Of a stretch of DNA of 64,000 nt, positions 1-8,157 are shown in pieces. The stretch covers positions 82,715 to 146,714 of the forward strand of contig NZ_LKDW01000008.1 in assembly GCF_001401805.1 (NCBI RefSeq), in the 5' to 3' direction. The position numbers and the translations under genes are program-made. This DNA is from Pseudoalteromonas sp. P1-25. Lineage in GTDB: Bacteria; Pseudomonadota; Gammaproteobacteria; Enterobacterales; Alteromonadaceae. Position 1 is the first letter of the stretch. Each line of letters starts with the position of its first letter. The notes beneath the pieces were generated by a model that was not told where the DNA came from, searched no databases, and saw only the letters and a program-made list of their open reading frames with translations.

Positions 1-528
1 GTGGGGATGTCGGCAGGGTTTGTAGAGCCGCTTGAGGCAACCGCCATTATGTTAGTTGAAATTTCCTCTCGCTTTGTTGCAGAGCATATGCCAGCCGATA
101 CCCAAGTAATGCCCATAGTTGCAAAGCGCTTTAATGAACAAATGGATTATCGCTGGCAGCGTATTATCGACTTTTTAAAACTACATTACATGCTAACTAA
201 GCGCCCAGAGCCTTATTGGCAAGCGCACGTACAACCGCAAAGCATTCCGCAAAGCTTACAAGAAGACTTATTGCTTTGGGGCGCACGTGGCCCACTTATT
301 CAAGATTTTCATGGCGCATTAGAGCTATTTCCTGCCGCCAGTTACCAGTATGTTTTATACGGTATGGGCTTTAAGCCTGACTTTACTAAGCAAGCGTATT
401 TGTACTCAAACGATGCGCAAGCAAACCAAATAATTGAACGTAACAGCCAGCTTACACAGCAGATGTTGCAAACGTTGCCGCCTCACCGTGCTTATATTGA
501 GCAGTGGCTTGCGGCTAACCCAGTTTAA
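1..528 (+). CDS. Tryptophan-halogenase-like flavoprotein, C-terminal part (truncated by window edge)
   Basis: Only the last 175 residues are present; the reading frame is open to base 1, so the gene starts outside the window. The segment SAGFVEPLEATAI near the left edge matches the conserved region of flavin-dependent tryptophan halogenases (PrnA/RebH superfamily), followed by the helical stretch with YRWQRIIDFLKLHY typical of their C-terminal half. Members of this family next to a SapC gene in Alteromonadales and Xanthomonadales usually sit in TonB-receptor and sugar-utilisation loci rather than in antibiotic clusters, and whether they halogenate tryptophan is generally unproven. The FAD-binding GxGxxG and catalytic Lys regions are upstream and cannot be checked. 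The SapC gene starts 12 bp after the stop, so the two are probably cotranscribed. Confidence 0.85.
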   Translation: MGMSAGFVEPLEATAIMLVEISSRFVAEHMPADTQVMPIVAKRFNEQMDYRWQRIIDFLKLHYMLTKRPEPYWQAHVQPQSIPQSLQEDLLLWGARGPLIQDFHGALELFPAASYQYVLYGMGFKPDFTKQAYLYSNDAQANQIIERNSQLTQQMLQTLPPHRAYIEQWLAANPV

Positions 529-540
529 GGATGTGTAACT

Positions 541-1302
541 ATGGCAATTAGTGAACTATCAAATACTCAACACCAAGCAATAAAAATTAACCCTAATGCG
601 GGTGTTGAATACGCAAAAACACAGCATTTAGTCAATCTACGTGCAAACGAAGTAGCAAAAGCTGCCTGCGATTTACCTATTTTTTTAGCGCGTAATGCAC
701 ACAACGGCAGCTACACTATTTCGGGCTTAACCAGCTTTAGGGCTGGGCAAAGTTTATTTGTGAGTAACAATCACTGGCAAGCGCTTTATACGCCTGTGTG
801 CATGCAAGCCCAGCCGCTTTATTTACTCACTCGTGAGGCAAATAGCAGTGATTACTTTATTGCTATTGATGAGCAAAGCTCAGCCGTTAACACGCAGCAA
901 GGCGAGCCGTTATTTGATGCCAAAGGCAACCCAAGCCTGTATTTAAGTGCGCAGCAAAAGCTACTAGAAAACGATTTAAAAAATGATTACCAAACGTATC
1001 AATTTACCCAAGAAATTGCCCGTTTAGGGCTTATCAAAAACATAGATATTGTTTTGCAGTTTGAACAAGGCGAGGCGCAAACTATTCAAGGTTTGAGCAC
1101 TGTTGATGAAGATAAACTGCAAACTTTAGACAGCGATACCATTGCCAATTTACACAAACAAGGTTACCTAAGCGTACTTAACAGCATGCTTATTTCGTTG
1201 TTTCAGTTAAATGCGTTAGTAAAGCGTCATAACCAGCATCCTGAACTTATGCCATTAAAACAAATTAAGTTAGAACTAAGTCGAGATGCTCACGCACTGT
1301 AA
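541..1302 (+). CDS. SapC-family protein
   Basis: A 253-residue soluble protein with no signal peptide or membrane segment. Overall sequence and length fit the SapC family (PF07277). The name comes from a Campylobacter S-layer locus, but the biochemical role is unknown. The segment LARNAHNGSYTISGLTSFRAGQSLFV and the later YLLTREANSSDYFIAID are typical of the N-terminal half. The start lies 12 bp after the halogenase-like stop, with an AAGGA-like ribosome site just upstream (around 527-531). In marine gammaproteobacteria this gene recurrently follows the halogenase-like gene, which suggests a shared function. The family assignment is recalled from sequence likeness; the function is not inferred further. 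Confidence 0.8.
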   Translation: MAISELSNTQHQAIKINPNAGVEYAKTQHLVNLRANEVAKAACDLPIFLARNAHNGSYTISGLTSFRAGQSLFVSNNHWQALYTPVCMQAQPLYLLTREANSSDYFIAIDEQSSAVNTQQGEPLFDAKGNPSLYLSAQQKLLENDLKNDYQTYQFTQEIARLGLIKNIDIVLQFEQGEAQTIQGLSTVDEDKLQTLDSDTIANLHKQGYLSVLNSMLISLFQLNALVKRHNQHPELMPLKQIKLELSRDAHAL

Positions 1303-1383
1303 GGTGCAATTTATTATTTAGCCTTCATAGGCTAATACGTTCACATAGACAGACATTGCGTTTAACGCGCTGGAGACACACAC

Positions 1384-2862
1384 ATGTCAGACAACATTTT
1401 GCAGTTGGTGGTTTTTTTCTTTGTAACCGCCTTAATTGGTGGGCTTACATATTGGAAGTGCCGAGGCCAAAACCGTAATAGTGGTGATAATCAAACAAAA
1501 GAGTATTTTTTAGCAGGCGGTGGCCTTACTTGGATGTTTGTTGCAGGTTCAATTACGCTCACAAATTTAAGTACCGACCAGCTGGTGGGCATGAATGGCA
1601 ATCAAATGGCTTTGCTCGTGTGGTGGGAATTAGCGGCTATTTTAGGGCTTATTATTTTAGCCAAAGTATTTATTCCTGTTTATTACAAGTACAACTGTAC
1701 AACCACCACAGAGCTGTTAGAAAAACGCTACAACAATAAGCATATTCGTGCTGTTATTGGTGGCTTATTCTTTTTAGGTAACGCGCTAATTTACATGCCT
1801 GCGGTTATATATTCTGGTGCGCTATTTATGCAAACCATGTTTAAAGTTGATATTCCGCTAATGTACATAGCGACCGCATTTGCATTGGTAGGCGCTATTT
1901 ATGCATTTTTTGGAGGCTTACGCGCGGTTGCTGTATCAGATACTTATAATGGTTTATTAGTGTTAGGTATGGCAATACTGGTTGTATTTTTAGCGCTTAA
2001 TGCGATTGATTACGACTTTAGCGACATTCCACAAGAGCGCTTAACACTTATTGGTGACGCTGACTCGCCAATCCCATGGCCTACGCTTTTAACCGGTATG
2101 ATCTTTATTCAAATGTATTACTGGGGAACTAACCAAACCATTACCCAGCGTGCGATGGCTGCGCCAAACGTTAAAGAAGCGCAAAAAGGGATATTTGCAG
2201 CAGCGGGTATTCGCTTTTTAATTGTTCCGGCAATTGTGGTGTTACCGGGTATTATTTCGTACAAACTGTATGGCGACATTGGCGATGCAGCTTATGGCCG
2301 AATTGTAGGAGACGTAATGCCCGCATGGTTAACGGGTGTGTTTGCTGCAGCAATGGCAGCAGCAGTGCTTTCTACTTATAACAGCTTATTAAACTCTGCA
2401 ACTGCATTATATGTGTGTGATATTCACGAAGCATACTTTAATAAAGAACCAAGTGTAGTAAAGCTAAGTGGCTACGTTACGTTGTTACTTACTAGTTTAA
2501 CGCTTGTGCTTGTGCCTATTTACCAGCAAGCCGACAGCATTATTAACTTACTACAACAGTTAAACGGCTTATTAAGTATGCCTATATTCTCAATTTTTGT
2601 CGTGGGCTTATTGTTTAAAAATGTGGATGCGCGTGCAGGTATTGCCGCGGTTATTTTAGGTGTGGTTATGTATGGCATGCTGACATTTGAAAACTCGCCG
2701 CTACATACGGAACTACACTATATTCACTTAATGCCAATTACACTTATTGTTTGTGTAGCCTTTGCACTAACCGTTAATAAAGTGGTATTTGGTTTAAATG
2801 CACAGTGGTCAGGTAAATCTCCCGTTATTGAAGATACGCCCCAAGTGCACGCACCAAAATAA
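1384..2862 (+). CDS. Sodium/sugar symporter (SSS family, SGLT-like)
   Basis: A 492-residue integral membrane protein with about 13-14 hydrophobic helices. It belongs to the solute:sodium symporter family and resembles the vSGLT galactose branch: EYFLAGGGLTWMFVAGSI near residues 40-57, YYWGTNQTITQRAMAAPNVKEAQKG near 240-265, and the sodium-site helix AAAVLSTYNSLLNSAT near 320-335. It probably imports galactose or alpha-galactosides with Na+ across the inner membrane; the alpha-galactosidase gene follows on the same strand. A strong terminator (2913-2946) and about 430 bp separate the two genes, so each probably has its own promoter. The substrate is inferred from context and from the vSGLT-like motifs. 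A GGAG site lies at about 1372, before the ATG. Confidence 0.85.
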   Translation: MSDNILQLVVFFFVTALIGGLTYWKCRGQNRNSGDNQTKEYFLAGGGLTWMFVAGSITLTNLSTDQLVGMNGNQMALLVWWELAAILGLIILAKVFIPVYYKYNCTTTTELLEKRYNNKHIRAVIGGLFFLGNALIYMPAVIYSGALFMQTMFKVDIPLMYIATAFALVGAIYAFFGGLRAVAVSDTYNGLLVLGMAILVVFLALNAIDYDFSDIPQERLTLIGDADSPIPWPTLLTGMIFIQMYYWGTNQTITQRAMAAPNVKEAQKGIFAAAGIRFLIVPAIVVLPGIISYKLYGDIGDAAYGRIVGDVMPAWLTGVFAAAMAAAVLSTYNSLLNSATALYVCDIHEAYFNKEPSVVKLSGYVTLLLTSLTLVLVPIYQQADSIINLLQQLNGLLSMPIFSIFVVGLLFKNVDARAGIAAVILGVVMYGMLTFENSPLHTELHYIHLMPITLIVCVAFALTVNKVVFGLNAQWSGKSPVIEDTPQVHAPK

Positions 2863-2912
2863 CCAGCAGTAAAAAGTTAAATTACTTTTTATTAGCCAGT
2901 TAACACATTACT

Positions 2913-2946
2913 AAATCGGCCTAAGGTAACTTAGGCCGATTTTTAT
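2913..2946 (+). terminator. Rho-independent terminator after the symporter gene
   Basis: A perfect 13-bp stem (2913-2925 with 2930-2942) containing ATCGGCCTAAG has a GTAA loop and runs into a T-rich tail (TTTTTATTTAT). It lies 50 bp after the symporter stop codon. Confidence 0.9.
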
Positions 2947-3294
2947 TTATTAAATTAACCTACACTACACGTAGAAAATCCACCTATCACTCGTTGCGAC
3001 TTTGAGCGCTAACTACGTAGAGATATTACAAAATTGCCCTGGCTGAAAGTCTGCTAAATAAATATTGCTGAAGGTGTTGTTAAATTTTTTAACCTCAGTT
3101 TAATTTAATTACTGGTACAGCCAGTAATAATATTGGCTAAATTACAGTGTAAACACTATCTAAAAGTAATTTGTATGATATATACTATTATTTTAAAATC
3201 ACTGACTGCAATTTGATGCAGTAAGCGGCGAGTAAGCACACAAATAATGTACTCGCGTATTAAACTCATCTTCATTAAAGAGGACAGGAGAATC
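2947..3294 (+). promoter_or_regulatory. Upstream region of the alpha-galactosidase gene with candidate operator
   Basis: This stretch carries no credible gene. It holds the inverted repeat AGTGT-AA-ACACT (3146-3157) and, at 3174-3187, the sequence TATGATATATACTA. That sequence is 13/14 identical to TATGATAAATACTA upstream of galE (17194-17207). Its 11-base core TATGATATATA also occurs in reverse orientation between the GntR and SDR genes (6214-6224). A shared regulator site is inferred. I could not assign the -35 and -10 boxes with confidence. Confidence 0.5.
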
Positions 3295-5427
3295 ATGGCT
3301 GATATTAAACCATTCTTTCGATTAGACAGCGCAAACTGCACCGTTATTTTCGACTGCCAGAGCAAAACCCCAGCGTTACTTTATTTTGGTAAGCGTTTAT
3401 CTGAGCAAACAACTGAAACAATGCTAACTCAGCTTGCGACTCGTCAGGAAGTAAAATGTGCCGTGGTTGAAGAAGCACCTATTTCTCTTTCTCCGCTATT
3501 AGGTGAAGGTTTTACTGGTGCACCCGGTTTAGAGTTGAGCAACGACACAATTGCTTGGTCAGTTGGGCCAAAGCTTCAAGAAGTTCGTCAGCCTTGTGCG
3601 TCAACCCTTGAGTTTGTAAGCGTAGATGAGCTTCGCGGTATTGAAGTTGTGCACAGTATAACGCTTGATAGCCACACCGATGTACTAAGTGCGCACACGG
3701 TTTTAACTAATTTAAGTGATGCACCGTTAAGCGTTAATTTTTGCGCCGCACCCACGTTCCAATTACCCGATAGCATGAACAAGCTAGTGAGCTTTGAAGG
3801 GCGTTGGTCTAACGAATTTCAACGCCAATCGGTTGATTTAGTGCTAGGCAGCTTTGTTCGCGAAAACCGTAAAGGTAAAACCTCGCACGATGTATTCCCT
3901 GGTTTACTAGTACACGCTGAAGGCGCAGGCGAGCAACAAGGTGAGTGTTACGGCTTTCATTTAGGTTGGAGCGGTAACAATAAGCTACGTGCAGAGCTAC
4001 TACCTGAAGGGCGCCGTTATGTGCAAATGGGCGAGTTATTATTACCTGGCGAGCTTACCCTTGCCAAAGGCCAAACGTATCAAAGCCCAAGTATTTATGG
4101 CTCGTTTTCGAGCGACGGCTTTACTGCACTGTCGCGTAATTTTCATCGTTTTGTTAAAGCTAACTTACTTAGCCAAGCACAGCGCGAAAAAACACGCCCT
4201 GTGCATTACAACACGTGGGAAGGCATTTATTTTGACCACGATGTAGACACGCTAAAGCAATTAGCCGACAAAGTAGCGCCATTAGGTGTGGAGCGTTTTG
4301 TACTAGACGACGGTTGGTTTAAAGGCCGCCGTGGTGATTATGCAGGCTTAGGTGATTGGACAGTAGATTACGAAATTTATCCAGACGGCCTATCGCCAGT
4401 GATTGATCATGTAAACAGTTTAGGCATGGAGTTTGGTATTTGGTTTGAACCTGAAATGGTAAACCCTGACAGTGACTTATACCGCGCTCATCCTGATTGG
4501 GTATTAGGCTCAGAAAATAACGAACAACTTAGCTTTAGAAACCAGCTGGTGCTTGATTTAACGCGTACAGAGGTTGTTGAATACCTATACAAAGCGATTG
4601 ATGACATTTTAGTTGAATACCCAACAATTAAGTACATTAAATGGGATATGAACCGCGATATTAACCACGCGGGTAACTTCTCAGGCAAGCCTGCAGTGCA
4701 TCAGCAAACACTGGCACTGTATCGTTTAATTGACCGCATTAAAGCGGCGCACCCAGGCCTTGAAATTGAAAGCTGCTCATCAGGCGGTGCCCGTGTAGAT
4801 TACGGCGTGCTTGCACACACAGACCGTGTATGGACGTCAGATTCTAACGATGCACTTGACCGTCTTGAAATTCAACGTGGTTGTTCTTTCTTCTTTCCAT
4901 CGTCGGTTATGGGTGCACACGTAGGACCGCGTGATTGTCATATCACAGGGCGTAATGTCAGTATTGAAATGCGTGCTGCGGTATCACTGTTTGGCCACAT
5001 GGGTATTGAAATGGACCCACGGGAACTGACCGATCATGAATACAATGCGCTTAAAGCGGCTATTGCGCTACACAAAGAGCACCGTGACTTTATTCATGCA
5101 GCCGATTTGTATCGCCTCGATAGCGACGATTTATCAATTAACTTTGGTTTAATCGACGAGCAAAAATCAAAAGCGTTATTTGCATATAACAGTGTACGCG
5201 AAACACCGCGCACTGCGCCTAATAAGCTTCGTTTTGTTGGTTTAGATGCAGATACGCAGTACACACTTAATTTAGTGTGGCCTGTTAAATTTGAAGAATA
5301 CCGACCTTCGTCTATTGCCGCTGTTAACGGACAAACATTTACCGGTGAAGCGCTGATGGAATTTGGCCTACAAATGCCAATTTCATTCCCGCAAACATCG
5401 CTTATTTTTGAGCTTACTAAAGTATAG
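3295..5427 (+). CDS. Alpha-galactosidase, glycoside hydrolase family 36
   Basis: Hydrolyses terminal alpha-1,6-galactosides (melibiose, raffinose type). The 710-residue length fits bacterial GH36 enzymes: an N-terminal beta-sandwich (about 1-300), a TIM barrel (about 310-620) and a C-terminal beta domain. The barrel shows the nucleophile motif KWDMNRDIN and the acid/base region SCSSGGARVD followed by WTSDSNDALDR, plus FVLDDGWFKGRRGDYAGLGDW and GIWFEPEMVNPDSDLY. There is no signal peptide, so it should act in the cytoplasm on imported sugar, matching the upstream symporter. ATG 3295 is preferred over the in-frame ATG 3247 because AGGAG lies 4 bp before it. A convergent terminator follows. The released galactose would feed galETK at 13952-17169. 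Confidence 0.93.
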   Translation: MADIKPFFRLDSANCTVIFDCQSKTPALLYFGKRLSEQTTETMLTQLATRQEVKCAVVEEAPISLSPLLGEGFTGAPGLELSNDTIAWSVGPKLQEVRQPCASTLEFVSVDELRGIEVVHSITLDSHTDVLSAHTVLTNLSDAPLSVNFCAAPTFQLPDSMNKLVSFEGRWSNEFQRQSVDLVLGSFVRENRKGKTSHDVFPGLLVHAEGAGEQQGECYGFHLGWSGNNKLRAELLPEGRRYVQMGELLLPGELTLAKGQTYQSPSIYGSFSSDGFTALSRNFHRFVKANLLSQAQREKTRPVHYNTWEGIYFDHDVDTLKQLADKVAPLGVERFVLDDGWFKGRRGDYAGLGDWTVDYEIYPDGLSPVIDHVNSLGMEFGIWFEPEMVNPDSDLYRAHPDWVLGSENNEQLSFRNQLVLDLTRTEVVEYLYKAIDDILVEYPTIKYIKWDMNRDINHAGNFSGKPAVHQQTLALYRLIDRIKAAHPGLEIESCSSGGARVDYGVLAHTDRVWTSDSNDALDRLEIQRGCSFFFPSSVMGAHVGPRDCHITGRNVSIEMRAAVSLFGHMGIEMDPRELTDHEYNALKAAIALHKEHRDFIHAADLYRLDSDDLSINFGLIDEQKSKALFAYNSVRETPRTAPNKLRFVGLDADTQYTLNLVWPVKFEEYRPSSIAAVNGQTFTGEALMEFGLQMPISFPQTSLIFELTKV

Positions 5428-5435
5428 CAAGCAGC

Positions 5436-5463
5436 AAAAAGGGAGCTCATTAGCTCCCTTTTT
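5436..5463. terminator. Bidirectional terminator between alpha-galactosidase and GntR genes
   Basis: A perfect 12-bp stem, AAAAAGGGAGCT (5436-5447) with AGCTCCCTTTTT (5452-5463), has a CATT loop. A and T runs on the two sides allow it to serve both convergent genes. Confidence 0.9.
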
Positions 5464-5480
5464 AATTACTCGAAAAATTA

Positions 5481-6182
5481 TTAATCGAGTTTAGATTCAA
5501 TCAGCTCAAGCGCTTCTTCTAAAATGGTTTCTACTGCTTGTTTAGCGCGCTCTGGGTTACGCGATTTAATCGTATCTAAAATGTCAGCGTGTTTTGCAAC
5601 GTCCGCCCCTGGCACACCTTTAATATGATTGGTATAGCGAATACTTACACGTAGCGCGGTGCTAATAAATTCTGTTAACTGCACAAAAAAACGGTTATTA
5701 CTGGCCACTAAAATACTAGTATGAAAAGCAATATCTGCCTCTAATGGGTCATCTAAGCCTTGATCTGCATCGGCCATACGGGCAAGTGCGTTGTCTATTT
5801 CAGCAAGTTGTTCGGCGTTGGCATTTTCAGCAGCTAAGGCGGCAGCTTGTGGCTCAAGTGCTACACGTACTTGTGTAAACTCTTTTAATAAAGAAAGTGA
5901 CGGTTTACTGCTTAAAATCCAGCGTAATACGTCGGTGTCAAACATATTCCAGCTGCTTTCTGGCAGTACGCGAATACCTTGCTTAGGGCGAGAAGATATT
6001 AAACCCTTAGCAGAGAGCATTTTGACGGCTTCGCGCGTGGCACTGCGACTCACATCGTATTTTACGCATAGGTCAGCTTCTGAGGGCAGGCCTTCGTTAA
6101 CTGGGTATACGCCACGCACAATTGCAAAGCCTAAATCATGGGTTAATTGTTGTGTTAAGTTTTGACGAGGTTGGCTTTTCAT
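5481..6182 (-). CDS. GntR/FadR-type transcriptional regulator (DgoR-like)
   Basis: A 233-residue regulator with an N-terminal winged helix (about 8-75: GLPSEADLCVKYDVSRSATREAVKMLSAKGLI) and a C-terminal FCD ligand-binding domain (about 95-220). The FCD domain holds the Asp/His residues expected for metal and ligand binding (EADIAFHTSI and AKHADILDTI). FCD members such as DgoR, UxuR and LldR sense sugar acids or hydroxy acids. The gene is divergent from the SDR/DgoK pair and convergent with the alpha-galactosidase, so control of galactose or galactonate genes is likely. The intergenic AT-rich tandem site at 6213-6233 is the obvious candidate operator. DgoR-like specificity is inferred from neighbours, not from unique residues. 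Confidence 0.85.
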   Translation of the reverse strand: MKSQPRQNLTQQLTHDLGFAIVRGVYPVNEGLPSEADLCVKYDVSRSATREAVKMLSAKGLISSRPKQGIRVLPESSWNMFDTDVLRWILSSKPSLSLLKEFTQVRVALEPQAAALAAENANAEQLAEIDNALARMADADQGLDDPLEADIAFHTSILVASNNRFFVQLTEFISTALRVSIRYTNHIKGVPGADVAKHADILDTIKSRNPERAKQAVETILEEALELIESKLD

Positions 6183-6210
6183 TGAGCGGTATCCGAGTGA
6201 GTTATTGCTT

Positions 6211-6233
6211 TATTATATATCATATATCATATT
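6211..6233. promoter_or_regulatory. Candidate operator between the GntR regulator and SDR genes
   Basis: ATATATCATAT occurs twice in overlapping tandem (6215-6225 and 6222-6232) in the divergent intergenic region. The reverse complement of 6214-6224, TATGATATATA, reappears upstream of the alpha-galactosidase (3174-3184), and a one-base variant lies before galE. Binding by the neighbouring GntR protein is an inference. Confidence 0.45.
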
Positions 6234-6359
6234 AATGTACGAAAGGATATGTTATAAACTTTGCTAAAGGCAAGTATTTTAACACAGCTGTAATAGTAAT
6301 CTCTTTAGCAAATAATTATAAGTACTAAGAGAAGCAGTTTGTATTATGGAGAAACGCAT

Positions 6360-7118
6360 TTGAATAATCACGCTCAGTACCCCAGTATTTCTGGCAAAGT
6401 TGTTTTTATTACTGGGGGGGCTTCAGGCATTGGCCGAGCAATGGTAAAAGCATTTGCCGCTCAGTCTGCCAAAATAGCCTTTATAGATATTAATAACGAC
6501 GCTGCTCAATCTCTTATTGCCTCATTGCCTAACGCTAAATTATGGTTTAGACAGGTTGATGTTACCGACTCAAATGCTTTGCAGCAATCTTTGGTAGATG
6601 CATGCGCTGAACTAGGGGCTATCAATGTTCTGGTAAACAATGTAGCCAACGACCGCCGCCAAGCCAGTGAAGATGTTACTGTCCAAGATTGGGACCAATG
6701 CCTACAAATTAACTTAAATCCGGCGTTTTTTGCCTCGCAAGTTGCTATGTCTTTTATGAAAAGCGAAGGCGCGGGGAGTATTATTAATTTTAGCTCTATC
6801 AATGCCATTATGGGGCAGCCGCAAATGGCGGGTTATGTTACAGCAAAGGCTGGCTTAATCGGCATGACTAAGGCACTTGCTCGCGATTATGGTGAGTTTG
6901 GCATAAGAGTAAATGCTATCTTGCCGGGTTGGGTTGCCACCGACCGCCAATTAGCCAGTTGGTTTACTAAAGAAGAGCAAGTGAAGTGGATGGAAGCCAT
7001 GGCACTTAAAAAGTTAGTAACCCCTGAAGATGTGGCTAACTTGGCACTTTTTTTAGCTGCCGACGAAAGCAGTATGATCACAGGTCAAGGCATTAAAATT
7101 GACGGTGGGAGGCTCTAA
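6360..7118 (+). CDS. Short-chain dehydrogenase/reductase, probable sugar dehydrogenase
   Basis: A 252-residue classical SDR with the NAD(P)-binding motif TGGASGIG near the N terminus, the variant NNVAN for the usual NNAG, the Ser in NFSS and the catalytic pair YVTAK, and the family end GQGIKIDGG. Context suggests oxidation of galactose or a related sugar or sugar acid: it is divergent from a FadR-type regulator and overlaps the ribosome site of a 2-keto-3-deoxygalactonate kinase gene. The start is probably TTG at 6360, with GGAG 8 bp upstream (6348-6351); the longer in-frame TTG at 6339 has no such site. The kinase start lies 1 bp past the stop, so translation is probably coupled. The exact substrate cannot be read from the sequence. 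Confidence 0.85.
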   Translation: MNNHAQYPSISGKVVFITGGASGIGRAMVKAFAAQSAKIAFIDINNDAAQSLIASLPNAKLWFRQVDVTDSNALQQSLVDACAELGAINVLVNNVANDRRQASEDVTVQDWDQCLQINLNPAFFASQVAMSFMKSEGAGSIINFSSINAIMGQPQMAGYVTAKAGLIGMTKALARDYGEFGIRVNAILPGWVATDRQLASWFTKEEQVKWMEAMALKKLVTPEDVANLALFLAADESSMITGQGIKIDGGRL

Positions 7119-7119
7119 G

Positions 7120-8070
7120 TTGCAGCACTTAAACCTTTTTATAGCCGTAGATTGGGGCACGAGTCATTTACGCGCTTATTTATGCAGCGTAAATACCACA
7201 GGGCAATTAACGCTAATTGCTCAGCGCGACGGCCCAGGTGTGATTAGAGATAAACAAAATTTTGAACACACTTTAATTGGTGTCGTTGCACCATGGACCA
7301 GTGAATACGGCGTTTTACCTATTTATATGGCTGGGCAAATCACCTCAAGTATTGGCTGGAAAGAGACCCCTTATTTGGCGTGCCCTATAAACCCCGAAAG
7401 CCTACTCAGTGGCGCAATTAACTTTGATTGCGCAGGTAATAAAGTCAGTGCCTTGCCTGGCACAAAGTGTACATTAAAAAACAATTTATTTGATGTAATG
7501 CGCGGCGAAGAACTGCAAATTTTAGGGTTTTTAAAACAAAATCCGACCTATCAGCACGGTGAGGTACTCATTTGTTTACCCGGTACCCATACTAAATGGG
7601 TGCTGTTAAAAGATGGCCATATTATCTGTTTTAAAACCGCAATGACGGGCGAATTATACGACTTGCTATGCCATCAAAGTGTACTTATTCCTAACGATTG
7701 TGAGGCAGGGGAGTTTGATTGGCATGCCTTTGAGCAAGGTTGTGAACTTACCCTAGGCAGTGACAGCGGTAATTTGGCGCATGGTATTTTTAGTGTCCGT
7801 ACGCGCCAGCTTTCAAAAGAGCTAACCCCCGTGCAAGCCAAGGCGTATTTGTCGGGCGTGTTAATAGGTAGTGATGTACGCGCAGCACGCCATGCCAGCG
7901 AATGGCAATTAGTGAATAACTCTAAAGTGGTGGTTATTGGCACAGAGCAACTAAATACCTGTTTTACCCATGCGTTAAATTGCATTGGTGTGCAATGTTT
8001 AGAGTTTGACGTGAAAGAGGCTACGTTAAGTGGTTTTAACTACTTATTTAATAGTAATAAAACCAAGTAA
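7120..8070 (+). CDS. dgoK: 2-dehydro-3-deoxygalactonokinase
   Basis: Phosphorylates 2-keto-3-deoxygalactonate to the 6-phosphate in oxidative (De Ley-Doudoroff type) galactose or galactonate breakdown, and in some algal anhydrogalactose routes. About 316 residues, close to the usual 290-330 of DgoK. The N terminus FIAVDWGTSHLRAYL is the ASKHA-type phosphate-binding motif. It also has GMAGQITSSIGW-like and LICLPGTHTKWVLL blocks, the latter the conserved ATP and sugar region. The start is a TTG at 7120 with GGGAGG at 7107-7112; the longer TTG at 7099 overlaps the SDR gene and lacks a ribosome site. No galactonate dehydratase or KDPGal aldolase gene lies in the window, so the pathway would be completed elsewhere. 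Confidence 0.85.
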   Translation: MQHLNLFIAVDWGTSHLRAYLCSVNTTGQLTLIAQRDGPGVIRDKQNFEHTLIGVVAPWTSEYGVLPIYMAGQITSSIGWKETPYLACPINPESLLSGAINFDCAGNKVSALPGTKCTLKNNLFDVMRGEELQILGFLKQNPTYQHGEVLICLPGTHTKWVLLKDGHIICFKTAMTGELYDLLCHQSVLIPNDCEAGEFDWHAFEQGCELTLGSDSGNLAHGIFSVRTRQLSKELTPVQAKAYLSGVLIGSDVRAARHASEWQLVNNSKVVVIGTEQLNTCFTHALNCIGVQCLEFDVKEATLSGFNYLFNSNKTK

Positions 8071-8079
8071 ATATAAAAA

Positions 8080-8114
8080 AGCCCCTAATATTGATTGTGC
8101 AATTATTGGGGGCT
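8080..8114. terminator. Probable terminator between dgoK and glpD
   Basis: An 11-bp stem (AGCCCCTAATA at 8080-8090 with TATTGGGGGCT at 8104-8114, one G.T pair) lies between convergent genes. An A run precedes it, which gives a T tract to minus-strand transcripts from glpD; the T tail is weaker on the plus strand. Confidence 0.6.
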
Positions 8115-8157
8115 AGTTCTTAAATTAAGTAAGGGGGAAATTGGCTGTAGCCTGCTG

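Noticed and set aside
1..1302. Halogenase-like/SapC pair as part of an antibiotic biosynthetic cluster
   Set aside because: The neighbours are a sugar symporter and alpha-galactosidase; no NRPS, PKS or tailoring genes are seen in the window.
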